Shown here: positions 38,341 through 48,800 of the stretch, in pieces
Layout: each line of letters starts with the position of its first letter
How positions within the stretch are numbered: the stretch's first letter is position 1
Origin: Rhizobiaceae bacterium
GTDB taxonomy: Bacteria; Pseudomonadota; Alphaproteobacteria; Rhizobiales; Rhizobiaceae
Assembly: GCA_019635795.1 (NCBI GenBank)
Contig: JAHBYV010000002.1
Location: 1-64,000, forward strand
Direction: 5' to 3'
Length of the DNA: 64,000 bases
Position numbers and translations under genes: made by a program
Notes under the pieces: generated by a model
Database searches by the model: none
The model's input: the letters and a program-made list of their open reading frames with translations, nothing else
What the model was told of the DNA's origin: nothing

Positions 38341-41158
38341 CGGCCGCGTCACTATAAGCACTGAGCGGCGGGCACGCGCACACAAGATTGCGGTCGCCCG
38401 CGACATTGTCGATGCGTGACACTGGCGGCCAGTACTTTGCAGCCGTGTCTGGATCTGCGCCCGGATATGCGGCTTCCATACGTGTGTATGGGTGTGTCCA
38501 CTCCTCAACCAGAGTTTCGGTCGCGGTGTGGGGAGCGTTAAGCAGCGGATTGTCGGCCTTTGGCCATTCGCCGCTTGCAACCCTTGCAGCTTCCTTTGCA
38601 ATGCCGATCATCGCCTCACAGAAGCGATCAAGCTCGTGTTTCGGCTCAGATTCGGTCGGCTCCACCATCAATGTGCCAGCAACCGGCCACGACATTGTGG
38701 GTGCATGGAAGCCGTAATCGATCAGGCGCTTGGCGATATCATCAACCGTTATCCCGGCGCTTTCCTTCAAAACGCGTGTGTCGAGAATGCATTCATGCGC
38801 AACACGGTCGCCGCGGCCCTTATACAGGACGGGGTAATGTTCCTTGAGCCGCTCCGCAATATAGTTTGCGGCCAGAATTGCGTGTTCGGTTGCGCGCTTG
38901 AGACCGTCCGCCCCCATCATGCGGATGTACATCCACGTAATCGGCAGAATTGATGCTGAACCGAACGGCGCAGCCGAGACAGGATGTGTGCTACCGTGGT
39001 CGATGTGGCCGGGGAGGAATGGAGCCAGATGCTTGGCCACACCTATCGGCCCCACGCCCGGACCACCACCACCGTGAGGAATGCAGAACGTCTTGTGCAG
39101 GTTCATGTGGCAAACATCGCCGCCAATATCACCGGGGCGCGCAAGGCCAACCAGCGCATTCAGATTGGCGCCGTCAAGGTAAACCTGACCACCATTATCG
39201 TGAATGAGTTGGCAAATGTCCTTGACCGTCTCTTCATAGACGCCGTGCGTTGAAGGGTATGTAATCATGAGCGCCGCAAGGTTTTGGGCGTGCTGCTCCA
39301 CTTTGGCCCGCATATCGTCCATGTCGATATCGCCGCTATCGGTGCACTTCACCACGATCACGTTCATACCCGCCATGGCTGCGCTCGCCGGGTTCGTGCC
39401 GTGCGCGGAAGATGGGATCAGGCAGATATTGCGGTTGGTATCCCCGCGCGACGCGTGATAGCGACGAATGGCAAGAAGTCCGGCATATTCGCCCTGACTA
39501 CCCGCATTCGGTTGCAACGAAACAGCGTCAAAGCCGGTGATTTCCGCAAGCCAGCGTTCCAGATCTGAACACATGGCCTGATAACCCTTCGAATGCGCTT
39601 TCGGCGCGAAGGGATGCAGGTTTGCGACACTTGGCCAGCTTACCGGGATCATCTCCGCGGCGGCGTTGAGCTTCATTGTGCAGGATCCTAGCGGGATCAT
39701 GGTGCGATCAAGCGCCAAATCCTTGTCCGCGAGCTTGCGCAGGAAGCGCATCATATCTGTTTCCGACCGGTTTTCATGAAATACCGGCTGGGTGAGGAAT
39801 GATTTTACATCGCGAGCAGAGCCGGGAAGGGTGCGTTCGGCCTGTGTTGGCGCAACAGCTCCAAACAGGGCTGCAATGGCCTGCAAATCTGCTTCAGTCG
39901 AAGTTTCATCGAACGTCACGCCAACGAGATCGTCGTTGACCATTCGAAGCAACCGCCCGTCCTGCTGCGCTTCCTTTGCCTTTTGTTTGGCCTGACCCTT
40001 CACTTCCACCGTAACGGTGTCAAAACGCTGGTCACCAGGAACATTGTAACCCTTTGCCTTCAATGCCGATGCAAGCCGGGTCGCCAGACCGTGCGTGTGA
40101 TTTGCAATAGCCTGCAAGCCTTCCGGTCCATGCCAAATAGCGTAAGCGGTTGCCATATTTGCGAGCAGGGCTTGCGCCGTACAGATATTGGAAGTCGCCT
40201 TGTCGCGGCGGATGTGCTGTTCGCGCGTTTGCAGCGCCAGCCGGTAACCCGGACGGCCTTTCGTATCGACCGACTGGCCAACCAGACGGCCCGGCATGAG
40301 CCGCGTCAGATTCTCGGTAACCGCACAATATGCGGCGTGTGGGCCACCGAAGCCGATGGGAACGCCGAAGCGCTGCATTGAGCCGACAGCAATGTCCGCA
40401 CCCAGTTGTGCGGGTGGCTGGGTGATTGTCAGGCCCAGTGGATCGGCAACGAAAATGACGAGCGCGCCAGCGGCTTTCGCCTGTGCAATCTTTGCGCTGT
40501 GATCGCCATAAACGCCATGCGTATCAGGCCAGGCAACGACCAGCGCGGCGGTGTTTTCGTCAATGGTGTCGCCATCGATTTCGATGCCGAGCGGTTCTGC
40601 GCGCGTTTTCGCGACGTCCAGAGTTTGCGGGTGCAATGCATTTGCAAACGCAATGCGTTCCCGCTTCTCCTTGTGGTGGCGGTAGGCAATGCCAATCGCT
40701 TCCGCCAGAGCGGTTGCCTCGTCGAGCAGAGAGGCTGAAGCGACTGGCAGGCCAGTCAGTTCGGTAACCAAGGTCTGGAAGTTGAACAACAGTTCAAGCC
40801 GTCCCTGGCTTATCTCTGCCTGATACGGGGTGTAGGCCGTATACCACGCAGGATTTTCAAACAAATTCCGTAAGATAACGGGTGGTGTGAATGTACCGTG
40901 ATAGCCAAGTCCGACAAAGCTTTTCAGCACGATATTCGCCGACATCTTTTCGTAAAGCTCGGCAAGCGCCTCTGCTTCTGTCGCAGCATGAGGCAAATCA
41001 AGCGGCTTTGTCAGTCGAATCTTCTGGGGCACGGCCTGGCTGACAAGGGTTTCCAATGATGGAACCCCAAGTGTTGCCAGCATGGCGCGCGTATCTGCGA
41101 CCCCAGGGCCGATGTGTCTTGGTGCGAAAGAATCGTGGCTATCCATGGCTTTGTCCAT
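38336..41158 (-). CDS. gcvP: Glycine dehydrogenase (decarboxylating), P-protein
   Basis: A 940-residue fused P-protein, a PLP enzyme that decarboxylates glycine and passes aminomethyl to GcvH. The N-terminal half has [20 protein letters not shown] and [12 protein letters not shown]. The C-terminal half has [16 protein letters not shown], and the PLP lysine sits in [20 protein letters not shown]. The final [20 protein letters not shown] is typical. A second ATG four codons in is possible; neither has a good ribosome binding site. Last gene of the gcvT-H-P operon, 14 bases after gcvH. Confidence 0.96.
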   Translation of the reverse strand: MDKAMDSHDSFAPRHIGPGVADTRAMLATLGVPSLETLVSQAVPQKIRLTKPLDLPHAATEAEALAELYEKMSANIVLKSFVGLGYHGTFTPPVILRNLFENPAWYTAYTPYQAEISQGRLELLFNFQTLVTELTGLPVASASLLDEATALAEAIGIAYRHHKEKRERIAFANALHPQTLDVAKTRAEPLGIEIDGDTIDENTAALVVAWPDTHGVYGDHSAKIAQAKAAGALVIFVADPLGLTITQPPAQLGADIAVGSMQRFGVPIGFGGPHAAYCAVTENLTRLMPGRLVGQSVDTKGRPGYRLALQTREQHIRRDKATSNICTAQALLANMATAYAIWHGPEGLQAIANHTHGLATRLASALKAKGYNVPGDQRFDTVTVEVKGQAKQKAKEAQQDGRLLRMVNDDLVGVTFDETSTEADLQAIAALFGAVAPTQAERTLPGSARDVKSFLTQPVFHENRSETDMMRFLRKLADKDLALDRTMIPLGSCTMKLNAAAEMIPVSWPSVANLHPFAPKAHSKGYQAMCSDLERWLAEITGFDAVSLQPNAGSQGEYAGLLAIRRYHASRGDTNRNICLIPSSAHGTNPASAAMAGMNVIVVKCTDSGDIDMDDMRAKVEQHAQNLAALMITYPSTHGVYEETVKDICQLIHDNGGQVYLDGANLNALVGLARPGDIGGDVCHMNLHKTFCIPHGGGGPGVGPIGVAKHLAPFLPGHIDHGSTHPVSAAPFGSASILPITWMYIRMMGADGLKRATEHAILAANYIAERLKEHYPVLYKGRGDRVAHECILDTRVLKESAGITVDDIAKRLIDYGFHAPTMSWPVAGTLMVEPTESEPKHELDRFCEAMIGIAKEAARVASGEWPKADNPLLNAPHTATETLVEEWTHPYTRMEAAYPGADPDTAAKYWPPVSRIDNVAGDRNLVCACPPLSAYSDAAE

Positions 41159-41172
41159 TCAATATCGGCAGC

Positions 41173-41541
41173 TTAGCCGATGTGGGCCTTGTACGCGGCT
41201 TCATCCATGAGGCTGGCGAGCTGGCTTTCATCGGCAAGCTTCATTTTCCAAAGCCAGCCGTCACTTGTGGCTGCGGAGTTGACCAGCGCGGGGTCGGACG
41301 ACAACGCATCATTGGCTTCAACGATCTCGCCATCAACAGGCGCGTAAACGTCGGACGCAGCCTTGACCGATTCCACAACGACAGCCGTGTCGCCTTTCTT
41401 CAGCGTCTTGCCCACTTCTGCAGCCTCAACAAAAACGATGTCGCCAAGCTGTTCCTGCGCGTAATCCGTGATGCCGACCGTAGCCACGCCGCCATCGACG
41501 ATCAGCCATTCGTGGTCTTCGGTGTAATAGGTTTTGGACAT
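41173..41541 (-). CDS. gcvH: Glycine cleavage system H protein
   Basis: A 122-residue lipoyl carrier that shuttles the aminomethyl group among P, T and L proteins. The lipoylated lysine is Lys60 in [11 protein letters not shown], the family position. [20 protein letters not shown] precedes it. Three bases separate it from gcvT and 14 from gcvP, so the three are cotranscribed under the riboswitch. Length is slightly under the E. coli protein. Confidence 0.97.
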   Translation of the reverse strand: MSKTYYTEDHEWLIVDGGVATVGITDYAQEQLGDIVFVEAAEVGKTLKKGDTAVVVESVKAASDVYAPVDGEIVEANDALSSDPALVNSAATSDGWLWKMKLADESQLASLMDEAAYKAHIG

Positions 41542-41544
41542 GGT

Positions 41545-42648
41545 TTATCCTTTGAAATAGCGGTGTTGAATGAAGGGTAGCGGTGCGACATCGACCGGGA
41601 TCCGGCTGCCGCGGACTTCGGCGTAGAGCTTGCCCGCTCCGGGCTTGGCAAGGTCAGATTTCACATAGCCCATCGCCACGGGATGTGCGGCTGATGGTCC
41701 GAAACCACCTGATGTTACGCGGCCGACAGTGTTTCCATCTGCATCCACCAGAGGCGCGCCCGCGCGCACCGGTTGGCGGCCCTCCGGCTTTAAGCCTACG
41801 CGCTTTTCAGCGGCACCGGCATTGATCGCAGCGCGGAGGGCATTGGCACCAATAAAGGTGCCAGTCTCGCGAAGATCCTTAGGAATTGCCCAGAGCAGGG
41901 CGGCCGAGACGGGATTTGTCGTCGCATCAATGTCATTGCCATGCAGGCAAAGACCAGCTTCCAGGCGCAAGCTGTCTCGCGCGGCCAGACCGACCCATTG
42001 CGCGCGTTCGTCTGCCAGCAGTTTTTGAACGAGTTTGCGTGCATCCGCCTCGGGCAGGCCGATCTCGAATCCATCCTCGCCGGTGTAGCCCGAGCGGCTC
42101 ATGAACCAGCCTTCTTTCGGCTCGAACCCGTTCATGAATACCAAGTCACCAGTATCAATGCCGGCCTTTGCGAGTACATCGACCGCTTCCGGCCCCTGAA
42201 TCGCAATAAATACGCGGTCCAGCGCTTGAACGGTGACTGTGTAATGACGCGCCAGCTCGCGCAAATGCGCTTCATCAGCCGCCGCATTGCCTGCGTTGGC
42301 AACAACCATAAAGCGGTCATCGCCGAGGCGTGTGACGATAAGATCGTCGAGGATGCCCGCATCGTCATTAAGGAAAAATGTCAGTTTAGACTGCCGCATT
42401 GCCATCGAAGCAGCATCCAGCGGGCAGGCCTTGGCAAGAAGGGAAGCAGCGCCGATTCCCTCAACGAGGAAAAGCTTCATGTGAGAAATGTCGAATAGTC
42501 CGACATGTTCACGGGTATGCAGATGTTCTTTCATGACGCCGGCCGGATAGGTCAGCGGCATGTTCCAGCCTGCGAAGGGACCAAATTTGGCTCCTGCGGC
42601 GATGTGAATGTCCTGAAGTGGCAAATTTTGTGCCGAGTGTTCTGTCAT
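41545..42648 (-). CDS. gcvT: Aminomethyltransferase, T-protein
   Basis: A 367-residue folate enzyme that releases ammonia and makes methylene-tetrahydrofolate from the H-protein adduct. AGAKFGPFAGWNMPLTYPAG, GLFDISHMKLFLVEG, SRSGYTGEDGFEIGLP and AARDSLRLEAGLCLHGNDID are canonical. The frame is open nine codons further upstream, but ATG 42648 has GAGGAAGAC directly ahead and matches the family start. First gene of the glycine cleavage operon. Confidence 0.95.
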   Translation of the reverse strand: MTEHSAQNLPLQDIHIAAGAKFGPFAGWNMPLTYPAGVMKEHLHTREHVGLFDISHMKLFLVEGIGAASLLAKACPLDAASMAMRQSKLTFFLNDDAGILDDLIVTRLGDDRFMVVANAGNAAADEAHLRELARHYTVTVQALDRVFIAIQGPEAVDVLAKAGIDTGDLVFMNGFEPKEGWFMSRSGYTGEDGFEIGLPEADARKLVQKLLADERAQWVGLAARDSLRLEAGLCLHGNDIDATTNPVSAALLWAIPKDLRETGTFIGANALRAAINAGAAEKRVGLKPEGRQPVRAGAPLVDADGNTVGRVTSGGFGPSAAHPVAMGYVKSDLAKPGAGKLYAEVRGSRIPVDVAPLPFIQHRYFKG

Positions 42649-42671
42649 GTCTTCCTCAGAGTCGCGCCTGA

Positions 42672-42890
42672 ACAACCGCGAAAGCGGTCTGATGCTGCGC
42701 CCCTCTGTCGGAAGCCTGAGAGACTCGCGAAGTCGGAACTCTGTCGACCACGCTTACACCTTCGGCGCGGAACTCGCGTTCCGACTTTCCAGAGTGTCAT
42801 TACCGGCAACGGTTCTTTTGCCTGAGAGATTTCGGGCGATTTCCCCTTCGGCGGCAGCTCTCGCTGCTCTCTCCCGCGAACCGGCAGACC
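42672..42890 (-). promoter_or_regulatory. Tandem glycine riboswitch upstream of gcvT
   Basis: Read on the minus strand, two glycine aptamers are visible. Aptamer 1 (about 42886-42803) is closed by CCGGTTC/GAACCG and has GGGAGAGAG, CGCCGAAGGGGAAA (42853-42841) and CTCAGG (42826-42821). Aptamer 2 (about 42790-42690) has CGCCGAAGGTGTAAGC (42767-42752) and CTCAGG (42720-42715). A short hairpin ACCGC-TTTC-GCGGT at 42688-42675 lies between aptamer 2 and gcvT and may be the expression platform. Glycine binding to this RNA class normally turns gcv genes on. Confidence 0.92.
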
Positions 42891-42928
42891 TAAATCCCGT
42901 GAAAGGACTCAAGCCCCTGACAATTTGG

Positions 42929-42957
42929 TCAATAGCCTATGCCCGACATATTGTCAC
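42929..42957 (-). promoter_or_regulatory. Candidate promoter for the gcv operon
   Basis: On the minus strand, GTGACA (42957-42952), a 17-base spacer and TATTGA (42934-42929) lie 39 bases before aptamer 1. The -35 matches 5 of 6 bases and the -10 only 3 of 6. Position, just upstream of the riboswitch, is the best support. Confidence 0.4.
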
Positions 42958-42970
42958 CTACCGGCGACGG

Positions 42971-43612
42971 TTAATTTCCAAGAGATACCGCAAGATTGAC
43001 TGCCGCAGCCACAATCACGGTGTTGAAGAAGAAGGAAGTTACCCCGTGAATGAGCGCGAAAAAGCGGATATGCGCTCCGGTTATCTGCACGTCCGAGGTT
43101 TGCGCTGTCATGCCAATTACGCAGGCAAAGTAAAGAAAATCAATGCCTTGCGGATCTTTTGTGCCGGGAAACTCCAAGCCGCGCCCCGGTGCTGTTTCAT
43201 CCTTCGCGGGCGCCTGCCAATATAGATGTGCGTAGTGAATTGCGGTCATAAGATGAATGGTGAACCAGCCAAGCGGAATACAGGTCAGGGCGATCGCAAG
43301 ATGTATGGGCTCGGGTGTCTGCTTGCTGTTTATCAACAGGAAGAGCGAAATCATTGCCACCGTCATGGTGGCCAGCGTCATGACGAATATAAGCCAGACT
43401 GGCGCGTCGCTGCTGGCAGCGTGTTTTCGCAAAAAGTGGGGCGTCAACCTGCTCAAGCCAGCCAACGTTGTGGTGATGTACACCGCAAAGAAGGCATTGG
43501 CGGCAAGGATAGGCGCTATATCGAGCTTGAGCCATAGGCCGACAAGCAGGCCAGCGACACCCGACGCAGCTCCGAGGTAAAAGGAATTGTGCCTGCCTGT
43601 TTGCATTCCCAC
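42971..43612 (-). CDS. DUF1345 inner-membrane protein
   Basis: A 213-residue membrane protein of the DUF1345 (COG4291) family, function unknown. About five hydrophobic helices are visible: AASGVAGLLVGLWLK, ANAFFAVYITTTLAG, WLIFVMTLATMTVAM, IALTCIPLGWFTIHL and HGVTSFFFNTVIVAA. The family blocks HYAHLYW and GIDFLYFACVIGMTAQTSDV are present. GTG 43612 is chosen because GGAGG lies eight bases upstream; ATG 43606 is 14 bases from it. The same frame stays open across pccA, but that part is antisense shadow. Divergent from pccA. Confidence 0.8.
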   Translation of the reverse strand: MGMQTGRHNSFYLGAASGVAGLLVGLWLKLDIAPILAANAFFAVYITTTLAGLSRLTPHFLRKHAASSDAPVWLIFVMTLATMTVAMISLFLLINSKQTPEPIHLAIALTCIPLGWFTIHLMTAIHYAHLYWQAPAKDETAPGRGLEFPGTKDPQGIDFLYFACVIGMTAQTSDVQITGAHIRFFALIHGVTSFFFNTVIVAAAVNLAVSLGN

Positions 43613-43700
43613 CAAAATTACCTCCCGAACGAATTCAGCCTTGTCCCGCCGCGGAATTTGAGGATATCCGCTTCTGATACCAAAGAAGTGAAACGCGCCG

Positions 43701-43729
43701 CTTGACCCTGCGGTTGAAGCACATAAAAG
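43701..43729 (+). promoter_or_regulatory. Candidate promoter for pccA
   Basis: CTTGAC (43701-43706), 17 bases and TAAAAG (43724-43729) resemble the rhizobial housekeeping pattern CTTGAC-N17-CTATAT. Transcription would begin close to the AAGGAG ribosome binding site at 43737, giving a very short leader. Confidence 0.5.
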
Positions 43730-43750
43730 GGCCGGCAAGGAGTCCCACGG

Positions 43751-45763
43751 ATGTTCAAGAAAATCCTGATTGCCAATCGCGGCGAAATTGCTTGTCGGGT
43801 CATAAAGTCCGCACGAAAGATGGGCATCTCGACTGTTGCCGTCTACTCGGATGCGGATCGCGATGCGGTTCATGTCGAAATGGCCGATGAAGCCGTGCAC
43901 ATCGGTCCGGCTCCTGCCGCCCAAAGCTATTTGCTGGCGGACAAGATAATTGAAGCGTGCAAGGCAACGGGTGCAGAAGCTGTGCATCCTGGCTACGGCT
44001 TCCTCTCTGAACGCGCGTCCTTTTGCGCGGAACTGGAAAAGCAGGGCATCGTGTTCATCGGTCCCAAGCCCAAGGCCATTGAAGCGATGGGCGACAAGAT
44101 CGAGTCCAAGAAGTTCGCCAATGCCGCCAAGGTCAACACCGTTCCCGGCTATCTTGGCGTCATAGAAGATGCCGATCAGGCTGAGAAGATTGCCGATGAA
44201 ATCGGCTATCCGGTGATGATAAAGGCCTCTGCAGGCGGTGGCGGCAAAGGTATGCGCATCGCCTGGGACAAGAGCGAGGTGCGCGATGGTTTCGATCGAG
44301 CCCGTTCGGAGGCGAAAAACTCCTTCGGCGACGACCGAGTGTTCATAGAAAAGTTCGTCGTGGAGCCGCGACACATCGAGATTCAGGTGCTCGCAGATGG
44401 GCACGGCAACGCGATCTATCTGGGCGAGCGCGAATGTTCGATCCAGCGACGCAATCAAAAGGTGGTCGAAGAGGCGCCGTCGCCATTTCTTGACGAGGCT
44501 ACACGGCGCGCCATGGGCCAGCAGTCAGTGGCGCTTGCGAAGGCCGTCGAATACCAGAGCGCCGGTACTGTAGAGTTCATCGTCGACAAGAACAAAAACT
44601 TCTATTTCCTTGAAATGAATACACGTTTGCAGGTGGAGCATCCTGTAACAGAGCTTATCACGGGCATTGATCTCGTCGAGCAGATGATACGTGTGGCTGC
44701 TGGCGAAAAGCTTGCGATCAAGCAGGAAGATGTGAAGCTGAACGGATGGGCGGTGGAAAGCCGACTTTACGCCGAAGATCCGTATCGCAATTTCCTTCCC
44801 TCCATCGGTCGCCTGACGCGGTACCAGCCGCCGTCGGAGGGTGTGGTTGGCGATGCCATTATCCGCAATGATACCGGTGTGACGGAAGGCTCCGAAATTT
44901 CGATGTTCTATGACCCCATGGTCGCAAAACTTTGCACCTGGGCTCCAACGCGCCTCGAAGCAATCGACGCTATGTCCGATGCACTCGACAGCTTCGTTGT
45001 GGATGGCATCGAGCACAACATTCCGTTCCTGTCTGCTCTGATGCAGCATTCCCGCTGGCGCGAGGGTCGGCTTTCGACGGGATTCATTGCGGAGGAGTTC
45101 CCTGACGGCTTTGCTCCGGTCAAGCCAAACGATCAGCAGAAAGCCGTACTGGCGACGATCGCGACAGCTGTTGAACTGCTCCGTCGCGACCGGCTGGATC
45201 GACTTACAGGCCGTCTGGCCCCGCACTCAGGCACGGTGAAGGCCGATTGGGTGGTGAAGGTCGATGAGGACTATGTGCCTGTATCGCTTCATGATGGAAT
45301 GGTTTCTATACCCTTTGAAGCAGACCTTTCAGTGAATGGCGGCAAGTCCTTTACAGTTGCTTCTGATTGGCGGCCGGGCGAGCCCGTCTGGCACGGCACT
45401 GTTGCCGGACAGCCCGTTTCGGCGCAGTTGCGTCCCGGACAGAAGGGTTTGCGCATAGATTGGAAGGGTATGTCGGTAACGACGCGCGCAATGCTCCCGC
45501 GCACGGCGGAGCTGGAAATGCTCATGCCAATCAAGCTTCCACCGGATACATCCAAGATGCTGCTATGCCCGATGCCGGGCCTGGTCGTGTCCATTGCGGT
45601 GGTCGAAGGGCAGGAAGTCAAGGCCGGCGAAACTCTGGCAGTCGTAGAAGCCATGAAAATGGAAAACGTGCTGCGGGCGGAGCGCGACCTGACTGTGTCG
45701 AAGATTAACTGCAAGCCGGGTGAGAGTCTGGCGGTTGACGCCGTGATCATGGAGTTTGCGTGA
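43751..45763 (+). CDS. pccA: Propionyl-CoA (acyl-CoA) carboxylase biotin-containing alpha subunit
   Basis: A 670-residue fusion of biotin carboxylase (1-445), a linker domain and a biotinyl carrier (about 600-670). [20 protein letters not shown], the ATP-grasp loop [27 protein letters not shown] and the biotin lysine Lys636 in EAMKMEN are all present. The middle and C-terminal sequence fits PccA of alphaproteobacteria, which makes methylmalonyl-CoA from propionyl-CoA. The beta subunit gene is not in the window. 3-Methylcrotonyl- or broader acyl-CoA carboxylase is a less likely alternative. AAGGAG lies at nine bases. Confidence 0.88.
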   Translation: MFKKILIANRGEIACRVIKSARKMGISTVAVYSDADRDAVHVEMADEAVHIGPAPAAQSYLLADKIIEACKATGAEAVHPGYGFLSERASFCAELEKQGIVFIGPKPKAIEAMGDKIESKKFANAAKVNTVPGYLGVIEDADQAEKIADEIGYPVMIKASAGGGGKGMRIAWDKSEVRDGFDRARSEAKNSFGDDRVFIEKFVVEPRHIEIQVLADGHGNAIYLGERECSIQRRNQKVVEEAPSPFLDEATRRAMGQQSVALAKAVEYQSAGTVEFIVDKNKNFYFLEMNTRLQVEHPVTELITGIDLVEQMIRVAAGEKLAIKQEDVKLNGWAVESRLYAEDPYRNFLPSIGRLTRYQPPSEGVVGDAIIRNDTGVTEGSEISMFYDPMVAKLCTWAPTRLEAIDAMSDALDSFVVDGIEHNIPFLSALMQHSRWREGRLSTGFIAEEFPDGFAPVKPNDQQKAVLATIATAVELLRRDRLDRLTGRLAPHSGTVKADWVVKVDEDYVPVSLHDGMVSIPFEADLSVNGGKSFTVASDWRPGEPVWHGTVAGQPVSAQLRPGQKGLRIDWKGMSVTTRAMLPRTAELEMLMPIKLPPDTSKMLLCPMPGLVVSIAVVEGQEVKAGETLAVVEAMKMENVLRAERDLTVSKINCKPGESLAVDAVIMEFA

Positions 45764-45832
45764 TCATTTGAAGTTGTGGGCGGTAGCGCTTGAACAATCG
45801 CGCGCCGCCTGCGAATCCTCTAGTGTTGTGTG

Positions 45833-48800
45833 ATGGCTACAGACCGTCCGCCCAGAGATCCAATATTGCGCGCCGCCCGGCAGGAGCAGGAACCGCAACC
45901 AAAGGCGGCTGTTCGCACATTTGTGCATCTGCGGGTTCACTCCGCCTATTCCTTGCTTGAAGGTGCTTTGCCGCACGGCAAAATCATCGCTCATGCCACC
46001 AAGGACCAGTCGCCGGCGATTGCTGTCACGGACACAAACAACCTGTTTGGTGCACTGGAATTTGCACAGAAAGCCTCAAAAGATGGTGTGCAGCCCATTG
46101 TAGGTGTCCAGCTCGACGTTTCTTTTGACACTGCGGACGGTGCTCAGGTTTCGCGTTCACCACGCCGTCAAGGACCGGACCTATCTCCGCTCATCCTGCT
46201 TGTCGCGACCGAGCAAGGCTATTCCAATCTGATGCGGATCGTGAGCTTAGCCTATCTGGAAACCCCAAATGGTGAGCCGGTCCATCGCAATGCCACTCAG
46301 CTTGAAGGCCTGACGGAAGGGTTGATTTGCCTGACGGGTGGGCCGCGTGGTCCCATCGGATCGGCGATCAGGGCCGGGCAGCCAGATGCAGCCCGAGAGC
46401 GTCTTGAGCTTCTCAAGCGACTTTTCGGGAACAGACTATATGTAGAGCTGGAGCGGCTTGGCGGGTATGATCGCGCTGTCGAGGCAGGTACTGTTGAACT
46501 CGCTTATGAGATGGAATTGCCTCTGGTCGCAACGAATGAGGCTTTTTTCCTTGGTCGCGACGATTTCGAGGCCCACGATGCACTGATCGCAATTGCCGAA
46601 GGATCGGTGATAGCCTCGGATGACAGACGTCGCCTATCTCCCGACAATCACCTGAAAACATCCGCAGAGATGACAATACTGTTCGCGGATTTGCCGGAGG
46701 CGATTGAAAACACCGTAGAGATTGCGCGCAGGTGCTCATATTTCCCGAAGAACCGTGCACCGATTTTGCCGCGCTTCACTGGCGGCGATGCCTCGAACGC
46801 GGATGAGGTTGTTGCAGCGGAGGCCGCCGAGTTGGCGCGGCAGGCGCGTGAAGGTCTGGCTGCGCGTCTTGCCGCGCATGGACCCTACAAGGGTTATACT
46901 GTCGAGGATTATGAGAAGCGGCTCGAATACGAACTTTCGATCATCGAGCGCATGAAATATCCCGGCTACTTCCTGATTGTTGCCGACTTTATCAAATGGG
47001 CCAAATCGCAGGGGATTCCGGTCGGGCCGGGCCGTGGTTCGGGTGCGGGCTCGCTGGTCGCCTATGCTACGACTATCACGGATATTGATCCGCTGCGTTT
47101 CTCGCTTCTGTTCGAACGCTTCCTCAACCCCGACCGTGTTTCCATGCCCGACTTTGACGTCGATTTTTGTCAGGATCGGCGCGAAGAGGTGATCCGCTAT
47201 GTCCAGCAGAAATATGGACGCGATCAGGTCGGGCAGATCATAACCTTTGGTACGCTGCAGGCGCGTGCGGTGTTGCGTGACGTTGGGCGCGTGCTGCAAA
47301 TGCCATACGGGCAAGTTGACCGTCTGTGCAAAATGGTTCCGGCCAATCCTGCAAATCCGGTCACGCTGGCCAAGGCGATTGAGGGTGAGCCGCGCTTTGC
47401 TGAAGAAGCGGAGCGCGAACCGATTGTCGAGACCCTGCTGGCATTCGCGCAAAAGCTGGAAGGGCTTTATCGCCACGCTTCAACGCACGCGGCGGGTATC
47501 GTTATCGGTGACCGCCCGCTGCTTGAGCTCGTGCCGATGTATCGCGATCCGCGATCCGACATGCCCGTTACGCAATTCAACATGAAGAAGGTCGAGGACG
47601 CCGGACTGGTGAAATTCGACTTTCTCGGCCTGAAAACGCTTACCGTGTTGCAGACGGCGGTTGAGTACATCAAGCGACGGGGCGTTGATATTGATCTGTC
47701 GGCATTACCGCTGGATGATGCAAAGACCTTTGAAATGCTGTCACGTGGTGAAGTGGTTGGCGTGTTTCAGGTTGAAAGTGCGGGTATGCGCAAGGCGCTG
47801 CTGGGCATGAAGCCGGACAGGATCGAGGACATTATTGCGCTGGTTGCGCTTTATCGTCCCGGCCCGATGGAGAACATCCCGACCTACAACAGCCGCAAGC
47901 ACGGCCACGAGGAAATCGCCTCGATCCATCCGAAAATAGATCATCTGGTCACGGAAACGCAGGGCGTTATCGTCTATCAGGAACAGGTGATGCAGATCGC
48001 GCAAGAGCTTTCCGGGTATTCGCTCGGTGAAGCAGACCTTTTGCGGCGCGCGATGGGCAAGAAAATCCGCGCGGAGATGGATAAGCAGCGCGAGCGATTT
48101 GTGACCGGCGCTGTGGAACGCGGCGTTGCAAAGCCGCAGGCGGATTTCATCTTCGATCTTCTGGCGAAGTTTGCGGACTACGGATTCAATAAGTCGCACG
48201 CGGCGGCCTATGCGGTCGTTTCCTATCAAACAGCGTATTTGAAGGCGCACTTTCCGGTTGAGTTCCTAGCCGCCTCCATGTCGCTCGATATGTCTAATAC
48301 CGAGAAGCTTGCCGAATTCAGGCAGGACGCGATGCGGCTGGCTATTGAGGTGGTGCCGCCATCTGTGAAGACTTCGTTCCGGAAATTCGAGGTCGGCGAA
48401 AACAAGATCTTCTACGCTCTCGCTGCAATCAAGGGTATTGGCGACGCAGCTGTCGAACATATCGTTGAGAAGCGGGCTGAACGTCAGTTTGAAAGCCTTG
48501 AAGATTTCATCCACCGGATTGATCCGAAGATCGTAGGCAAGCGTGTTCTCGAAAGCCTCATCATGGCGGGGGCACTAGATTGTTTTGGACGTGACCGCGC
48601 GGAGCTGATGGCGGGCGTGGAAACCATGATGGCGGCAGCGGCATTTGCGCAAAGCAGCGCGTCCAGCGACCAGATCGATATTTTTGGAGCCGGCAGCGGC
48701 TCGCGCAAGCCGGACCCGATTCGCCTGCCGATTGCCGAGCCTTGGCCACCCGCAGAGCGACTGCATCGCGAATTCCAGGTCGTTGGGTTTTACCTTTCCG

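Noticed and set aside
43613-44458. N-terminal continuation of the DUF1345 frame across pccA on the minus strand
   Set aside because: It lies antisense to the highly conserved biotin carboxylase domain of pccA and has no membrane or family pattern. A ribosome binding site at 43617-43624 marks the true start.
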